From Clostridium scatologenes (lineage in GTDB: Bacteria; Bacillota; Clostridia; Clostridiales; Clostridiaceae): a stretch of DNA of 64,000 nucleotides. The position numbers and the translations under genes were made by a program. Location of the stretch: assembly GCF_000968375.1 (NCBI RefSeq), contig NZ_CP009933.1, positions 3,100,001 to 3,164,000 on the forward strand, in the 5' to 3' direction. Below the pieces are notes generated by a model. The model searched no databases. It was not told the DNA's origin and was given only the letters and a program-made list of their open reading frames with translations. Below are positions 36,951-44,504 of the stretch, one piece after another. Every line of letters starts with the position of its first letter. Position 1 is the first letter of the stretch.

Positions 36951-37214
36951 TTAATCTTTTATAGCAAAATCATTAGTTTCCACCAAAACCACATCTATGC
37001 CTATCTTTTTAATATTTTCCCATGGAATTTCTATATCATCACTTTTACCAAACCAAGACATTTTTCCAGAAGGTATAATAATTGATATAACTTTAGATTC
37101 ATCACAATCCACTTTTAAATCTTTTATAAACCCTAATTTTGCTCCAGTATTTATTTCTATAATTTCCATAGATCTTAAATTGCTTATAGAATATAGTCCT
37201 TTTTCATCTTCCAC
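36951..37214 (-). CDS. YlmC/YmxH family PRC-barrel sporulation protein
   Basis: 87 residues: LRSMEIIEINTGAKLGFIKDLKVDCDE and MSWFGKSDDIEIPWENIKKIGIDVVLV, a PRC-barrel like YlmC/YmxH of spore formers. The function is not established. GTG start at 37214 behind GAGGTGAT; the upstream GTG at 37223 is within that ribosome site. Located just after sigG, as in many Clostridia. Confidence 0.87.
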   Translation of the reverse strand: MEDEKGLYSISNLRSMEIIEINTGAKLGFIKDLKVDCDESKVISIIIPSGKMSWFGKSDDIEIPWENIKKIGIDVVLVETNDFAIKD

Positions 37215-37280
37215 TTTTATCACCTCATTTTATCTCTTTTTATTAATATATGAACTATCTAAAGTATTAATTACCACAAC

Positions 37281-37323
37281 AAAAAATGCTGAAAATATTA
37301 AATAACCTTATATTTTCAGCATT
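37281..37323 (-). terminator. Rho-independent terminator after sigG
   Basis: AATGCTGAAAATAT / ATATTTTCAGCATT long stem followed by TTTTTTG on the minus strand, about 40 bases after the sigG stop. Confidence 0.9.
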
Positions 37324-37361
37324 CTATACAACTTATCTATAAACAATATAATTACTAATGT

Positions 37362-38135
37362 TTAAACATATTTTCTCATATGTCTTAAAGCAGTTTTTTC
37401 AAGCCTTGATACCTGTGCTTGAGATATACCTATTTCATCTGCCACTTCCATTTGAGTTCTTCCATCAAAGAATCTTAAATTAAGTATGAGTTTTTCTCTA
37501 TCATTTAATTTTTTCATAGCTTCTTTTATAGCTATATTTTCAAGCCAGCTATCATCCATATTTTTGTTATCACTTATTTGATCCATTACATAAATTGCAT
37601 CGCCTCCATCATGATAAATTGGCTCAAATAGTGATACTGGATCTTGTATAGCATCTAAAGCAAATACCACTTCCTCTCTAGGAACCTTTAATTCCTTTGC
37701 TATTTGAGATACTGTAGGTTCTTTATTATTTTCACTTATAAGTTTATCTCTAACCTGCAATGCTCTATAGGCAATATCTCTAAGTGATCTACTTACTCTT
37801 ATAGAATTGTTATCTCTTAAATATCTTCTTATTTCTCCAATAATCATTGGTACAGCATATGTAGAGAATTTTACATTTTGGCTCAAATCAAAATTATCAA
37901 TTGATTTGATTAGCCCTATACATCCTACTTGAAATAAATCGTCTACATTTTCTCCTCTGTTATTGAATCTTTGAATCACACTTAGTACTAACCTTAAATT
38001 ACTTTTTATAAATTTTTCCCTACAGCTAACATCTCCATTTCTCATACTTATTAGTAATTCTTTCATCTCTTTTTCTTTTAAAACTGGTAGTTTTGCTGTG
38101 TTTACACCACAAATTTCAACTTTATTAATTATCAT
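37362..38135 (-). CDS. sigG: Sigma-G, late forespore RNA polymerase sigma factor
   Basis: 257 residues. Region 2 (NLRLVLSVIQRFNNRGENVDDLFQVGCIGLIKSIDNFD, and KFSTYAVPMIIGEIRRYLRD), region 3, and region 4 helix-turn-helix (QMEVADEIGISQAQVSRLEKTALRHMRK). The N-terminal VEICGVNTAKLPVL is characteristic of SigG and sets it apart from SigF. Controls forespore genes after engulfment. A strong sigma-F-type promoter lies in the 76-base gap after sigE. Confidence 0.96.
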   Translation of the reverse strand: MIINKVEICGVNTAKLPVLKEKEMKELLISMRNGDVSCREKFIKSNLRLVLSVIQRFNNRGENVDDLFQVGCIGLIKSIDNFDLSQNVKFSTYAVPMIIGEIRRYLRDNNSIRVSRSLRDIAYRALQVRDKLISENNKEPTVSQIAKELKVPREEVVFALDAIQDPVSLFEPIYHDGGDAIYVMDQISDNKNMDDSWLENIAIKEAMKKLNDREKLILNLRFFDGRTQMEVADEIGISQAQVSRLEKTALRHMRKYV

Positions 38136-38170
38136 AAAGTTATCAGCCCCTTCAGAATATATCGCATTTT

Positions 38171-38200
38171 AATTGTTTCCTAAGGAGTGAAATTTTATAC
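38171..38200 (-). promoter_or_regulatory. Candidate sigma-F (or sigma-G) promoter of sigG
   Basis: -35 GTATA (38196-38200), 15-bp spacer, -10 GGAAACAAT (38172-38180), a full match to the forespore GGnnAnAnT consensus. It fits the known sigma-F control of spoIIIG and later autoregulation. Confidence 0.7.
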
Positions 38201-38211
38201 TAAAGACAACC

Positions 38212-38919
38212 TTATAACATTTTATTTATTTCTTTTTTTAGCCTCTTTATTATTCTTTTTTCCAGTCTTGAAATGTAAGATTGTGATATACCAAGCATAT
38301 CAGCTACTTCCTTTTGAGTTTTCTCGCCTTGTCCATTTAAACCAAATCTTAAATTAACTATTTCCTTTTCTCTATCATTAAGTTTTTTCATAGCCACCAT
38401 AAGTAATTGTTTGTCTACTTCATCCTCTATTAAATTATAAACCACATCATTATCCGTACCTAATATATCAGATAAGAGCAATTCGTTTCCATCCCAATCT
38501 ATGTTTAAAGGCTCATAAAAGGATATTTCAGCTTTTACTTTACTATTTCTTCTTAAATACATAAGTATTTCGTTTTCAATACATCTTGAAGCATATGTAG
38601 CCAATTTTATTTTTTTGCTTGGATCAAAAGTATTAACAGCCTTAATAAGTCCTATAGTTCCTACAGAAACTAAATCTTCTACATTTACCCCTGTATTTTC
38701 AAATTTTCTTGCTATATATACCACCAGTCTTAAATTACGTTCTATTAAAGTTGATCTAACCTTCTCTTCTCCTCCATCAAGCTTAGATACCAAATCATCT
38801 TCTTCTTTTTTACTAAGTGGAGGAGGCAATACATCACTTCCACCTATATAATAAATTTTTCCAGCCAAAAACTTTATCTTAATTAAAATTCTATTTAGCA
38901 ATATTTTTAGTTTTATCAT
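38212..38919 (-). CDS. sigE: Pro-sigma-E, early mother-cell sigma factor
   Basis: 235 residues. An N-terminal hydrophobic/amphipathic pro-sequence (about 1-27, MIKLKILLNRILIKIKFLAG) that tethers the precursor to the membrane, then region 2 (NLRLVVYIARKFENTGVNVEDLVSVGTIGLIKAVNTFDP) and region 4 (QKEVADMLGISQSYISRLEKRI). Activated by SpoIIGA cleavage; spoIIGA is the gene upstream, 67 bases away. Confidence 0.97.
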   Translation of the reverse strand: MIKLKILLNRILIKIKFLAGKIYYIGGSDVLPPPLSKKEEDDLVSKLDGGEEKVRSTLIERNLRLVVYIARKFENTGVNVEDLVSVGTIGLIKAVNTFDPSKKIKLATYASRCIENEILMYLRRNSKVKAEISFYEPLNIDWDGNELLLSDILGTDNDVVYNLIEDEVDKQLLMVAMKKLNDREKEIVNLRFGLNGQGEKTQKEVADMLGISQSYISRLEKRIIKRLKKEINKML

Positions 38920-38986
38920 AAATCATCCTCCAAATAATTAATATGGTTGTCCTTCATCTATGATAGTTATATACTATTTGATATCA

Positions 38987-39787
38987 CTACATAACCCCTC
39001 TAGATAAAAGCGCATGGTATTCATTAAGATCACTTAATTTTTCTTCACAAAAAGCTACTATAACTTCTCTTACTAATTCTTCTTTTGAGCCATGTATTTT
39101 TATATATTCAGGTCTAAATCCTTGCAAATTACCATTTGCACCATTAACAACCCTATAAGGAATATAAAATTTATCATAAGTATTTAAATCCATATCTTGA
39201 AAAACTGACTTTTCCACTATTATTACAGGTAAATTTGTAGCAGGCTCCCTCAATTCATTCCCTGTATCTAAAAAAGCTTCTACAGTCTTTTTTGAATTTT
39301 TCATCACAATATCTATATCATATATTAAGCATCCTAAATCTTTTCTATCTTTTATATAAATTATTGTTCTATGAATAAGCATATATATTATCATTATTGA
39401 AATTATAAGTTTCTTATAAGAAAAGTTTATAATTGTAAAACAATTAATATAGTCACTACAATTGCTATATTCTATAAAAATACATGCTCCTGCAAGTACC
39501 ATAGAATATAAGATAAATATTCCTAAAGCTTTTATAAAAAATATAAATTTTATTCTTCTAAAAACTATTAATATCATAATTGCAGCCATTAAAATTTTAA
39601 ATGGAAAATATGAAAAAATATTTAATTTAGGATAAAGTAACGTTATTATATATATACTTCCTATAGCTGATGAGAAAATCATATTTATTAGTTTTGCTCT
39701 TACTCTCAATGATTGAGCAGTTATATACAAAAGAAATAAATTTACTATTAAGTTTTCCAAGATCAATACATCTAAATATACAATCAA
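38987..39787 (-). CDS. spoIIGA: SpoIIGA, pro-sigma-E processing aspartic protease
   Basis: 266 residues. N-terminal half has five hydrophobic helices; C-terminal half is a cytoplasmic retropepsin-like domain with the catalytic AFLDTGNEL motif. It dimerises and cleaves pro-sigma-E after a forespore signal (SpoIIR). I start at the TTG at 39787: it follows GGGGGTGGGG and gives the (M)IVYLDVL N-terminus typical of the family. The upstream ATG at 39805 lies inside that ribosome site. Confidence 0.94.
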   Translation of the reverse strand: MIVYLDVLILENLIVNLFLLYITAQSLRVRAKLINMIFSSAIGSIYIITLLYPKLNIFSYFPFKILMAAIMILIVFRRIKFIFFIKALGIFILYSMVLAGACIFIEYSNCSDYINCFTIINFSYKKLIISIMIIYMLIHRTIIYIKDRKDLGCLIYDIDIVMKNSKKTVEAFLDTGNELREPATNLPVIIVEKSVFQDMDLNTYDKFYIPYRVVNGANGNLQGFRPEYIKIHGSKEELVREVIVAFCEEKLSDLNEYHALLSRGVM

Positions 39788-39831
39788 ATAATGCCCCACC
39801 CCCATACATTTATTACCATTTTTATATTCTT

Positions 39832-39864
39832 ATTATATACCTTTTTTTTCTAAAATTTTGTCAC
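39832..39864 (-). promoter_or_regulatory. Candidate spoIIGA-sigE promoter with long spacer and Spo0A-like box
   Basis: -35-like GTGACA (39859-39864) and -10 TATAAT (39832-39837) are 21 bp apart. B. subtilis spoIIG is a sigma-A promoter with an abnormally long 22-bp spacer, activated by Spo0A. TGACAAA over the -35 is one mismatch from the 0A box TGNCGAA. Confidence 0.5.
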
Positions 39865-39957
39865 TTCTTAATAAAAAGTAATATTTTTATTTTCCATATT
39901 ATCCTAATAAATTCAATTTTATAAAAATAATTTTCAGCTTAATTTCTCAAAAAATAA

Positions 39958-40004
39958 AATAAAAAAACCATGTATAGCCATTATGCATTATACATGGTTT
40001 TTTA
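39958..40004 (-). terminator. Rho-independent terminator after ftsZ
   Basis: ACCATGTAT/ATACATGGT stem flanked by AAAAAA and TTTTTT, 15 bases past the ftsZ stop. Confidence 0.92.
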
Positions 40005-40017
40005 TTCCATCATACTA

Positions 40018-41148
40018 CTACCTTTTTTGTCTTCTTAAAAAAGCTGGAATTTCAAGGTTACTTTCATCATAATTTTTATATTCCATTTTAGACGCAGCAA
40101 CTTGATCTTTTCCATCAAAATCATTTACATTATTATTATGTTTAGGTTGTTCCATATTATTTTTTGTATTGACTTCTGGTTTTCCCTTTATATCTTCTGA
40201 TTCAAAGCCTGTAGCAATTACAGTAATCCTTATTTCATCCTTTATGTTTTCATCTATTACTGCACCAAATATAATATTTGCATCTGGATCTGCTGCTTCT
40301 TGAACTATTTCTGCTGCTTCATTTATTTCTAAAAGTCCTAAATCTGCTCCACCTGTTATATTCAATAAAACTCCTGTAGCTCCTACTATTGAAGTTTCAA
40401 GTAATGGACTTGATATAGCTTGTTTAGCAGCTTCTTGAGCTCTATTATCACCAGTTCCTCTACCTACTCCCATATGAGCAAGTCCTTTATCTATCATAAT
40501 AGTTCTAACATCTGCAAAATCTAGATTAACAAGTCCAGGTATAGTAATAAGATCTGATATACCTTGAACACCTTGTCTTAAAACATCATCTGCAAATTTA
40601 AATGATTCCATTAAAGTGGTCTTTTTATCTACAATACTCAATAATCTTTCATTTGGTATTGTAACTAATGTATCCACTCTCTCCTTTAATTCTTTTATTC
40701 CTAATTCTGCATGAAGCATTCTCTTTCTACCTTCAAATGGAAAAGGTTTAGTAACTACACCTACTGTAAGTATTCCCATAGATTTAGCTATTTCAGCAAT
40801 AACAGGTGCTGCTCCAGTACCTGTTCCTCCTCCCATGCCTGCTGTTATAAAAACCATATCAGCTCCCTTTATAGCTTGGGATATTTCATCCTTGCTCTCT
40901 TCAGCAGCTTTTTGTCCAATTTCAGGATTAGCACCTGCTCCTAATCCTTTTGTAAGTTTATCACCTATTTGTATTTTTTGTGATGCCTGTGATAACATTA
41001 AAGCCTGTTTATCTGTGTTTATAGCTATAAATTCAACATTTTTAAGTCCTTCTCTTATCATCCTGTTGACAGCATTATTTCCACCGCCACCACAGCCTAT
41101 TACCTTTATTTGAGCAAATTGTTGAACATCAACATCAAAGTCTAGCAC
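40018..41148 (-). CDS. ftsZ: FtsZ, cell division tubulin homologue
   Basis: 376 residues. GTPase domain with GCGGGGNNAVNRM, the tubulin signature GGGTGTGAAPVIAE, and the T7 loop region NLDFADVRTIM. A linker of about 45 residues ends in the conserved C-terminal peptide NLEIPAFLRRQKR that binds FtsA/SepF. Forms the Z-ring for both vegetative and polar division. Confidence 0.98.
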   Translation of the reverse strand: MLDFDVDVQQFAQIKVIGCGGGGNNAVNRMIREGLKNVEFIAINTDKQALMLSQASQKIQIGDKLTKGLGAGANPEIGQKAAEESKDEISQAIKGADMVFITAGMGGGTGTGAAPVIAEIAKSMGILTVGVVTKPFPFEGRKRMLHAELGIKELKERVDTLVTIPNERLLSIVDKKTTLMESFKFADDVLRQGVQGISDLITIPGLVNLDFADVRTIMIDKGLAHMGVGRGTGDNRAQEAAKQAISSPLLETSIVGATGVLLNITGGADLGLLEINEAAEIVQEAADPDANIIFGAVIDENIKDEIRITVIATGFESEDIKGKPEVNTKNNMEQPKHNNNVNDFDGKDQVAASKMEYKNYDESNLEIPAFLRRQKR

Positions 41149-41163
41149 AATACTACCTCCTTA

Positions 41164-42435
41164 TTAAAAAAAATCCGTAAAAAATTCTTTTATTTTTAAC
41201 ACAATCCCATTTTTATTTTCATTTCTAATTTCTTTTTTATCTTTACTTTTAGTATAATCTTTATATTTATTTTCTTGTTGCTTTTCAATATCAGCCGAAA
41301 GTTTATTACCCTTTACAGCATAGGAAACATCCTTAACTATACCAACTGTGCATGCATATAAAGGATTAGATGCACCAACAGTGCCCGGAGTTCCTATTCT
41401 AATTGGTTTCTTAATTATATTCTTACTAAAATCCTCGATCCCCTTAATTAATCCTAATCCTCCACCAACTATAACTATACCTGATACTTTTTCATAATAC
41501 TCACTACTTTTTAGTTTTTCATCTATTATACACAACAATTCCTCTACTCTTGCTTCAACTATTTGCTTTAGCATATAATAATCTACTTTAATTTTATTAT
41601 TGTAATCAGCATTAACTTCAATTTTTATGTTATAATTAGCATTATCTTCACCTAAGCTAACATGCTTTTTCTTTAGATTTTCAGCTTCAGAAAAAGGTAT
41701 TTTTAAGCATACAGAAATATCATTGGTTATAATACTTCCACCTAAGGCTGCTGTTTGAATACTGGCTAAATTTCCTCCTTCGTAAACATAAATATTTGTA
41801 CATTCAGCCCCCACATCTATCACTGCTACACCTCTTTGAATTTCATCATCTTTAAGCACAGCTTGTGATATAGCTAAAGGTTGAAATACTACTCCCAAAA
41901 CTTTCACTTCAGCCTTAATTACACTTTTAAAAAGATTATTAACAACAGTGGTCTGAGCTAAAATTATCTGTGCATCTACTTCTAATCTTAACCCACTCAT
42001 ACCTATAGGATCTTTTATTTTATCATAACCATCAATTATATACTGCTCAGGTATAACTCCTATAATTTCTTTATCGGATGGAATCGTAACAATTTTAGAT
42101 GCTTTTAAAACTCTTTTTACGTCGCCTTCTCTTATTTCTCTATCTTCTGAGGATACAGCTACTACACCTTTATTCCAAAGTAATTCACTTATGCCTCCTG
42201 GTAAAGAGATATACGCTTCTTTAATTTTTATGTCTACCATTCTTTCTAAAGCTGCAATACACTCCTTTACAGCTTCAGAAGTATTATCTATATCAACGAC
42301 AATTCCTTTTTTTACTCCATTACATTTTGCCGATGCAACCCCCATAATTTGTATTTTGCCATATCTATCAACTTTTCCTGCAGCAGCACGAACTTTCGAT
42401 GACCCAATGTCTATTCCAACTATATATTCATCCAT
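41164..42435 (-). CDS. ftsA: FtsA, actin-like Z-ring membrane tether
   Basis: 423 residues. Actin fold with VGIDIGSSKVRAAAGK at the N-terminus, SHS2 insertion (about 80-165), VIDVGAECTNIYVYEGG and IVIVGGGLGLIKGIEDF. The C-terminal helix KIKEFFTDFF fits an amphipathic membrane anchor after a charged linker. ATG at 42435 behind AAGGGGGG; the longer frame to 42468 would bury that site. 15 bases before ftsZ. Confidence 0.92.
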   Translation of the reverse strand: MDEYIVGIDIGSSKVRAAAGKVDRYGKIQIMGVASAKCNGVKKGIVVDIDNTSEAVKECIAALERMVDIKIKEAYISLPGGISELLWNKGVVAVSSEDREIREGDVKRVLKASKIVTIPSDKEIIGVIPEQYIIDGYDKIKDPIGMSGLRLEVDAQIILAQTTVVNNLFKSVIKAEVKVLGVVFQPLAISQAVLKDDEIQRGVAVIDVGAECTNIYVYEGGNLASIQTAALGGSIITNDISVCLKIPFSEAENLKKKHVSLGEDNANYNIKIEVNADYNNKIKVDYYMLKQIVEARVEELLCIIDEKLKSSEYYEKVSGIVIVGGGLGLIKGIEDFSKNIIKKPIRIGTPGTVGASNPLYACTVGIVKDVSYAVKGNKLSADIEKQQENKYKDYTKSKDKKEIRNENKNGIVLKIKEFFTDFF

Positions 42436-42507
42436 TAAGTGCTTTTCCCCCCTTAGAGAACCATCCAAAATTATATATTCAACAAAAATTCTATTTTTCC
42501 TCTTATT

Positions 42508-42535
42508 ATTTTATCATATTTTAATAAAATTTCAA
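42508..42535 (-). promoter_or_regulatory. Candidate sigma-A promoter of ftsA-ftsZ
   Basis: TTGAAA (42530-42535), 16-bp spacer, TAAAAT (42508-42513), about 70 bases before the ftsA ATG. Confidence 0.55.
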
Positions 42536-42581
42536 ATATAGTTAAATAATATAGTTTTTAAATGTAAGCATTACAAAAATA

Positions 42582-42604
42582 AGGAAAGGATTTAAACCTT
42601 TCCC
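42582..42604. terminator. Bidirectional terminator after the glycosyltransferase
   Basis: GGAAAGG-ATTTAAA-CCTTTCC stem with T-rich sequence on each side. It begins 5 bases beyond the restored glycosyltransferase stop at 42609, which supports that stop as the real gene end. Confidence 0.8.
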
Positions 42605-42608
42605 ATTT

Positions 42609-43884
42609 TTAGTTAGCTTTATCCAAATCATTTATTTTTACACTTCTAGTATGAGCAGTATGACTCCACTCTTTTTTATTCCTATCTATAATTCCTTGAA
42701 CCGAAATAGGAAACCAAGTAATGGCATATACTGGATATAATATGTAATACCAAAATATTTTCTTATTTAATTTTTTTTTCTAATACTAAAACAAACGGAG
42801 TATATATAAATTGAAATATTGCTAATAATGCTATTGTAATATGAAGTAAATCAAAATTAACAGAATATATAAATGTATTAAAATTGTTTATTATATTAAG
42901 TCCTTTCATACAATATTGAATTATACCTGTTACAGCAGAAATACCTATTAAAATAGCTACTATAGGCTGTATGCTATACAATGCGCAATCTAATGCTGTA
43001 AAACTAAAATTCATTATAGATTTCTTTAACAATTTAAAAAAATATCTACTAGCAACATCTGCAAATCCTTGCATCCATCTTTTTCGCTGCCACCAGGATT
43101 GAGAAAGAGTTAAAGGTTTTTCATCATATATTATTGCATCATGAGCCCATCCTACTTTGTAACCTGATAACACAATTTTACATGTAAATTCTAAATCCTC
43201 TGTAAGGCAAGTTGCTCCCCATCCTAATTTTTTTAATATTTCTGCATCCACACAAAAACCTGTTCCACCTAATTGTGTAGATAGTCCTAAGTTATTTCTT
43301 GCATTTTGAAACATCCTATTATTTGACCAAAAAGATATAGAGTAACTTCCTGTAATCCATGTATCTTCTGGATTCTTGCTATCTAAATATCCTTGAACAA
43401 CTTTAAATCCTTCACATAATTTTTTATTCATTTCTTTCAAAAAATTTTTATGAGCTAAATTGTCCGCATCAAATATTGCAATAGCGTCATATTTTTTATC
43501 TAACTTAAATATTTTATCAAACATCCACTCTAAAGCATATCCTTTTCCTCTTTTTTCCTTATTCGTTCTTTCATACACAATAGCATTTTTTTCTCTTGCC
43601 TTCTCGGCAGTTTTATCTGTACAATTATCAGCAATAACAAAAATGTCATAAAGTTCTTTAGGATAATCAAGCTTTTTTAGGCTTTCTACAATATCACCTA
43701 TGACAATTTCTTCATTGTGTGCTGCGACAATTAAAGCAAAATTTTTTTTTGGTTCTACAGCTCTTTCGTTCTTTTTCCTCAATATACCAAAAAATGATAT
43801 ACATAAATAATATATCGTTATAAAATATACTATACAGGTAAAAACACTAGAGGTGCCATGAATTATATCTTTAAAAATGCTCAC
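42609..43884 (-). CDS. Family 2 membrane glycosyltransferase, C-terminus displaced by a frameshift
   Basis: N-terminal membrane helix (about 13-35), then a GT2 domain: ALIVAAHNEE, FDADN (DxD), TEDLEFTCK and the processive-type QRKRW. Two or three more helices lie at about 290-365. As written, the frame stops at 42763 just after a run of nine A (mRNA; 42771-42779). Removing one A joins it to a further 50-odd codons (WYYILYPVYAITWFP, then KKEWSHTAHTRSVKIND) that end at 42609. That tail is typical of this family. So it is a sequencing error, a slippage-controlled gene or a fresh pseudogene. The substrate is unknown. GTG start, either 43887 or 43884. Confidence 0.8.
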
Positions 43885-43887
43885 CAC

Positions 43888-44093
43888 TTATCCCCTCTAA
43901 TTCAAAGTTATTTTAGCATAAATAAAAATTAATTACTATATAATTTGTAATAAATAAGTAAAAAATATTTTACACTTATTTGTAAAAATACTTAACCATG
44001 AGATATCCATAGGAAAAATGTACATAAATCATTTTAGTAAAGGATATTAAAATTTTTTTCAATTTTAAATTATTTTAATGCTGTATATCCGAT
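43888..44093. other. AT-rich gap between divergent glycosyltransferase and small-ORF unit
   Basis: About 206 bases carrying the unlocated glycosyltransferase promoter. Very AT-rich, with no ORF or stable structure that I can support. Confidence 0.5.
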
Positions 44094-44122
44094 TTGTTAT
44101 TAATTTTATCATGTGTTATTAT
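44094..44122 (+). promoter_or_regulatory. Candidate promoter of the plus-strand RNA/small-ORF unit
   Basis: TTGTTA (44094-44099), 17-bp spacer, TATTAT (44117-44122). A TATAAT hexamer at 44122-44127 is an alternative -10. The predicted transcript starts near 44129. Confidence 0.45.
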
Positions 44123-44129
44123 ATAATTA

Positions 44130-44300
44130 TAACAAATTAAATTTGCTGTTATAGTACAGCGATTGAAAAGGGGGTAGAGCCTTATGAGGCGCTACGAACT
44201 GATCTTTTACATTGATTTGCGAAGGCTTCATAAAAAAGATGAATCCTTTGGATAAATTCTCTTCACAATTTTAAATAAAAATTTTAAAATTTGAGGAGGT
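44130..44300 (+). ncRNA. Structured leader RNA of unknown class upstream of a 52-codon ORF
   Basis: Three hairpins in order: GCTGT/ACAGC with 6-base loop (44145-44160); GTAG-A-GCCT/AGGC-G-CTAC with TATG loop (44174-44195), itself enclosed by AAAAG/CTTTT (44166-44170 with 44204-44208); and CGAAGG..TTCAT/ATGAA..CCTTTG (44220-44250). The segment is markedly more GC-rich than its surroundings. An AT-only inverted repeat follows, then the GAGGAGG site. I could not match it to c-di-GMP, SAM, purine, TPP or T-box consensus elements. A known clostridial orphan motif such as raiA is possible. Confidence 0.55.
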
Positions 44301-44306
44301 TTGTTT

Positions 44307-44465
44307 ATGGATATCATGCTTGAAAAAATGTATCCTGTAGATACTGTGAATATATGTGATAGCGAGAAAGAATGTACTCATCAAATTGAAGATGATTTTT
44401 CTGCTTATTTAGATTCTGATTCCAATAAAATTTGTTTAAAAATGTTTGATTACTTTATATTCTAA
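44307..44465 (+). CDS. Unrecognised 52-residue acidic protein
   Basis: Reads MDIMLEKMYPVDTVNI, CDSEKECTHQIEDDF, SAYLDSDSNK, ICLKMFDYFIF. Strongly acidic, three Cys (17, 23, 43), no signal peptide, hydrophobic aromatic C-terminus. The TTTGAGGAGGTTTG ribosome site is near-perfect and a terminator follows 6 bases after the stop, so it is very likely translated. I recognise no family; the three Cys do not match the SCIFF pattern. It is one of two plus-strand genes and stands alone between the glycosyltransferase and pilT. Confidence 0.65.
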   Translation: MDIMLEKMYPVDTVNICDSEKECTHQIEDDFSAYLDSDSNKICLKMFDYFIF

Positions 44466-44470
44466 TAAAT

Positions 44471-44496
44471 AAAAATAGGACTTAGGTCCTATTTTT
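44471..44496. terminator. Bidirectional terminator between the small ORF and pilT
   Basis: AAAAATAGGAC-TTAG-GTCCTATTTTT, a perfect 11-bp stem with A/T tracts on both sides, lying between the convergent stops at 44465 (+) and 44505 (-). Confidence 0.93.
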
Positions 44497-44504
44497 ATTT
44501 TTAA

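Noticed and set aside
39627..39809. A 60-codon minus-strand frame overlapping the start of spoIIGA
   Set aside because: It lies in another frame inside the spoIIGA coding region and shows no conserved features.
44130..44300. The plus-strand leader as a c-di-GMP, SAM, TPP, purine or T-box riboswitch
   Set aside because: None of the conserved sequence blocks of these classes that I know appears in it; left unassigned.
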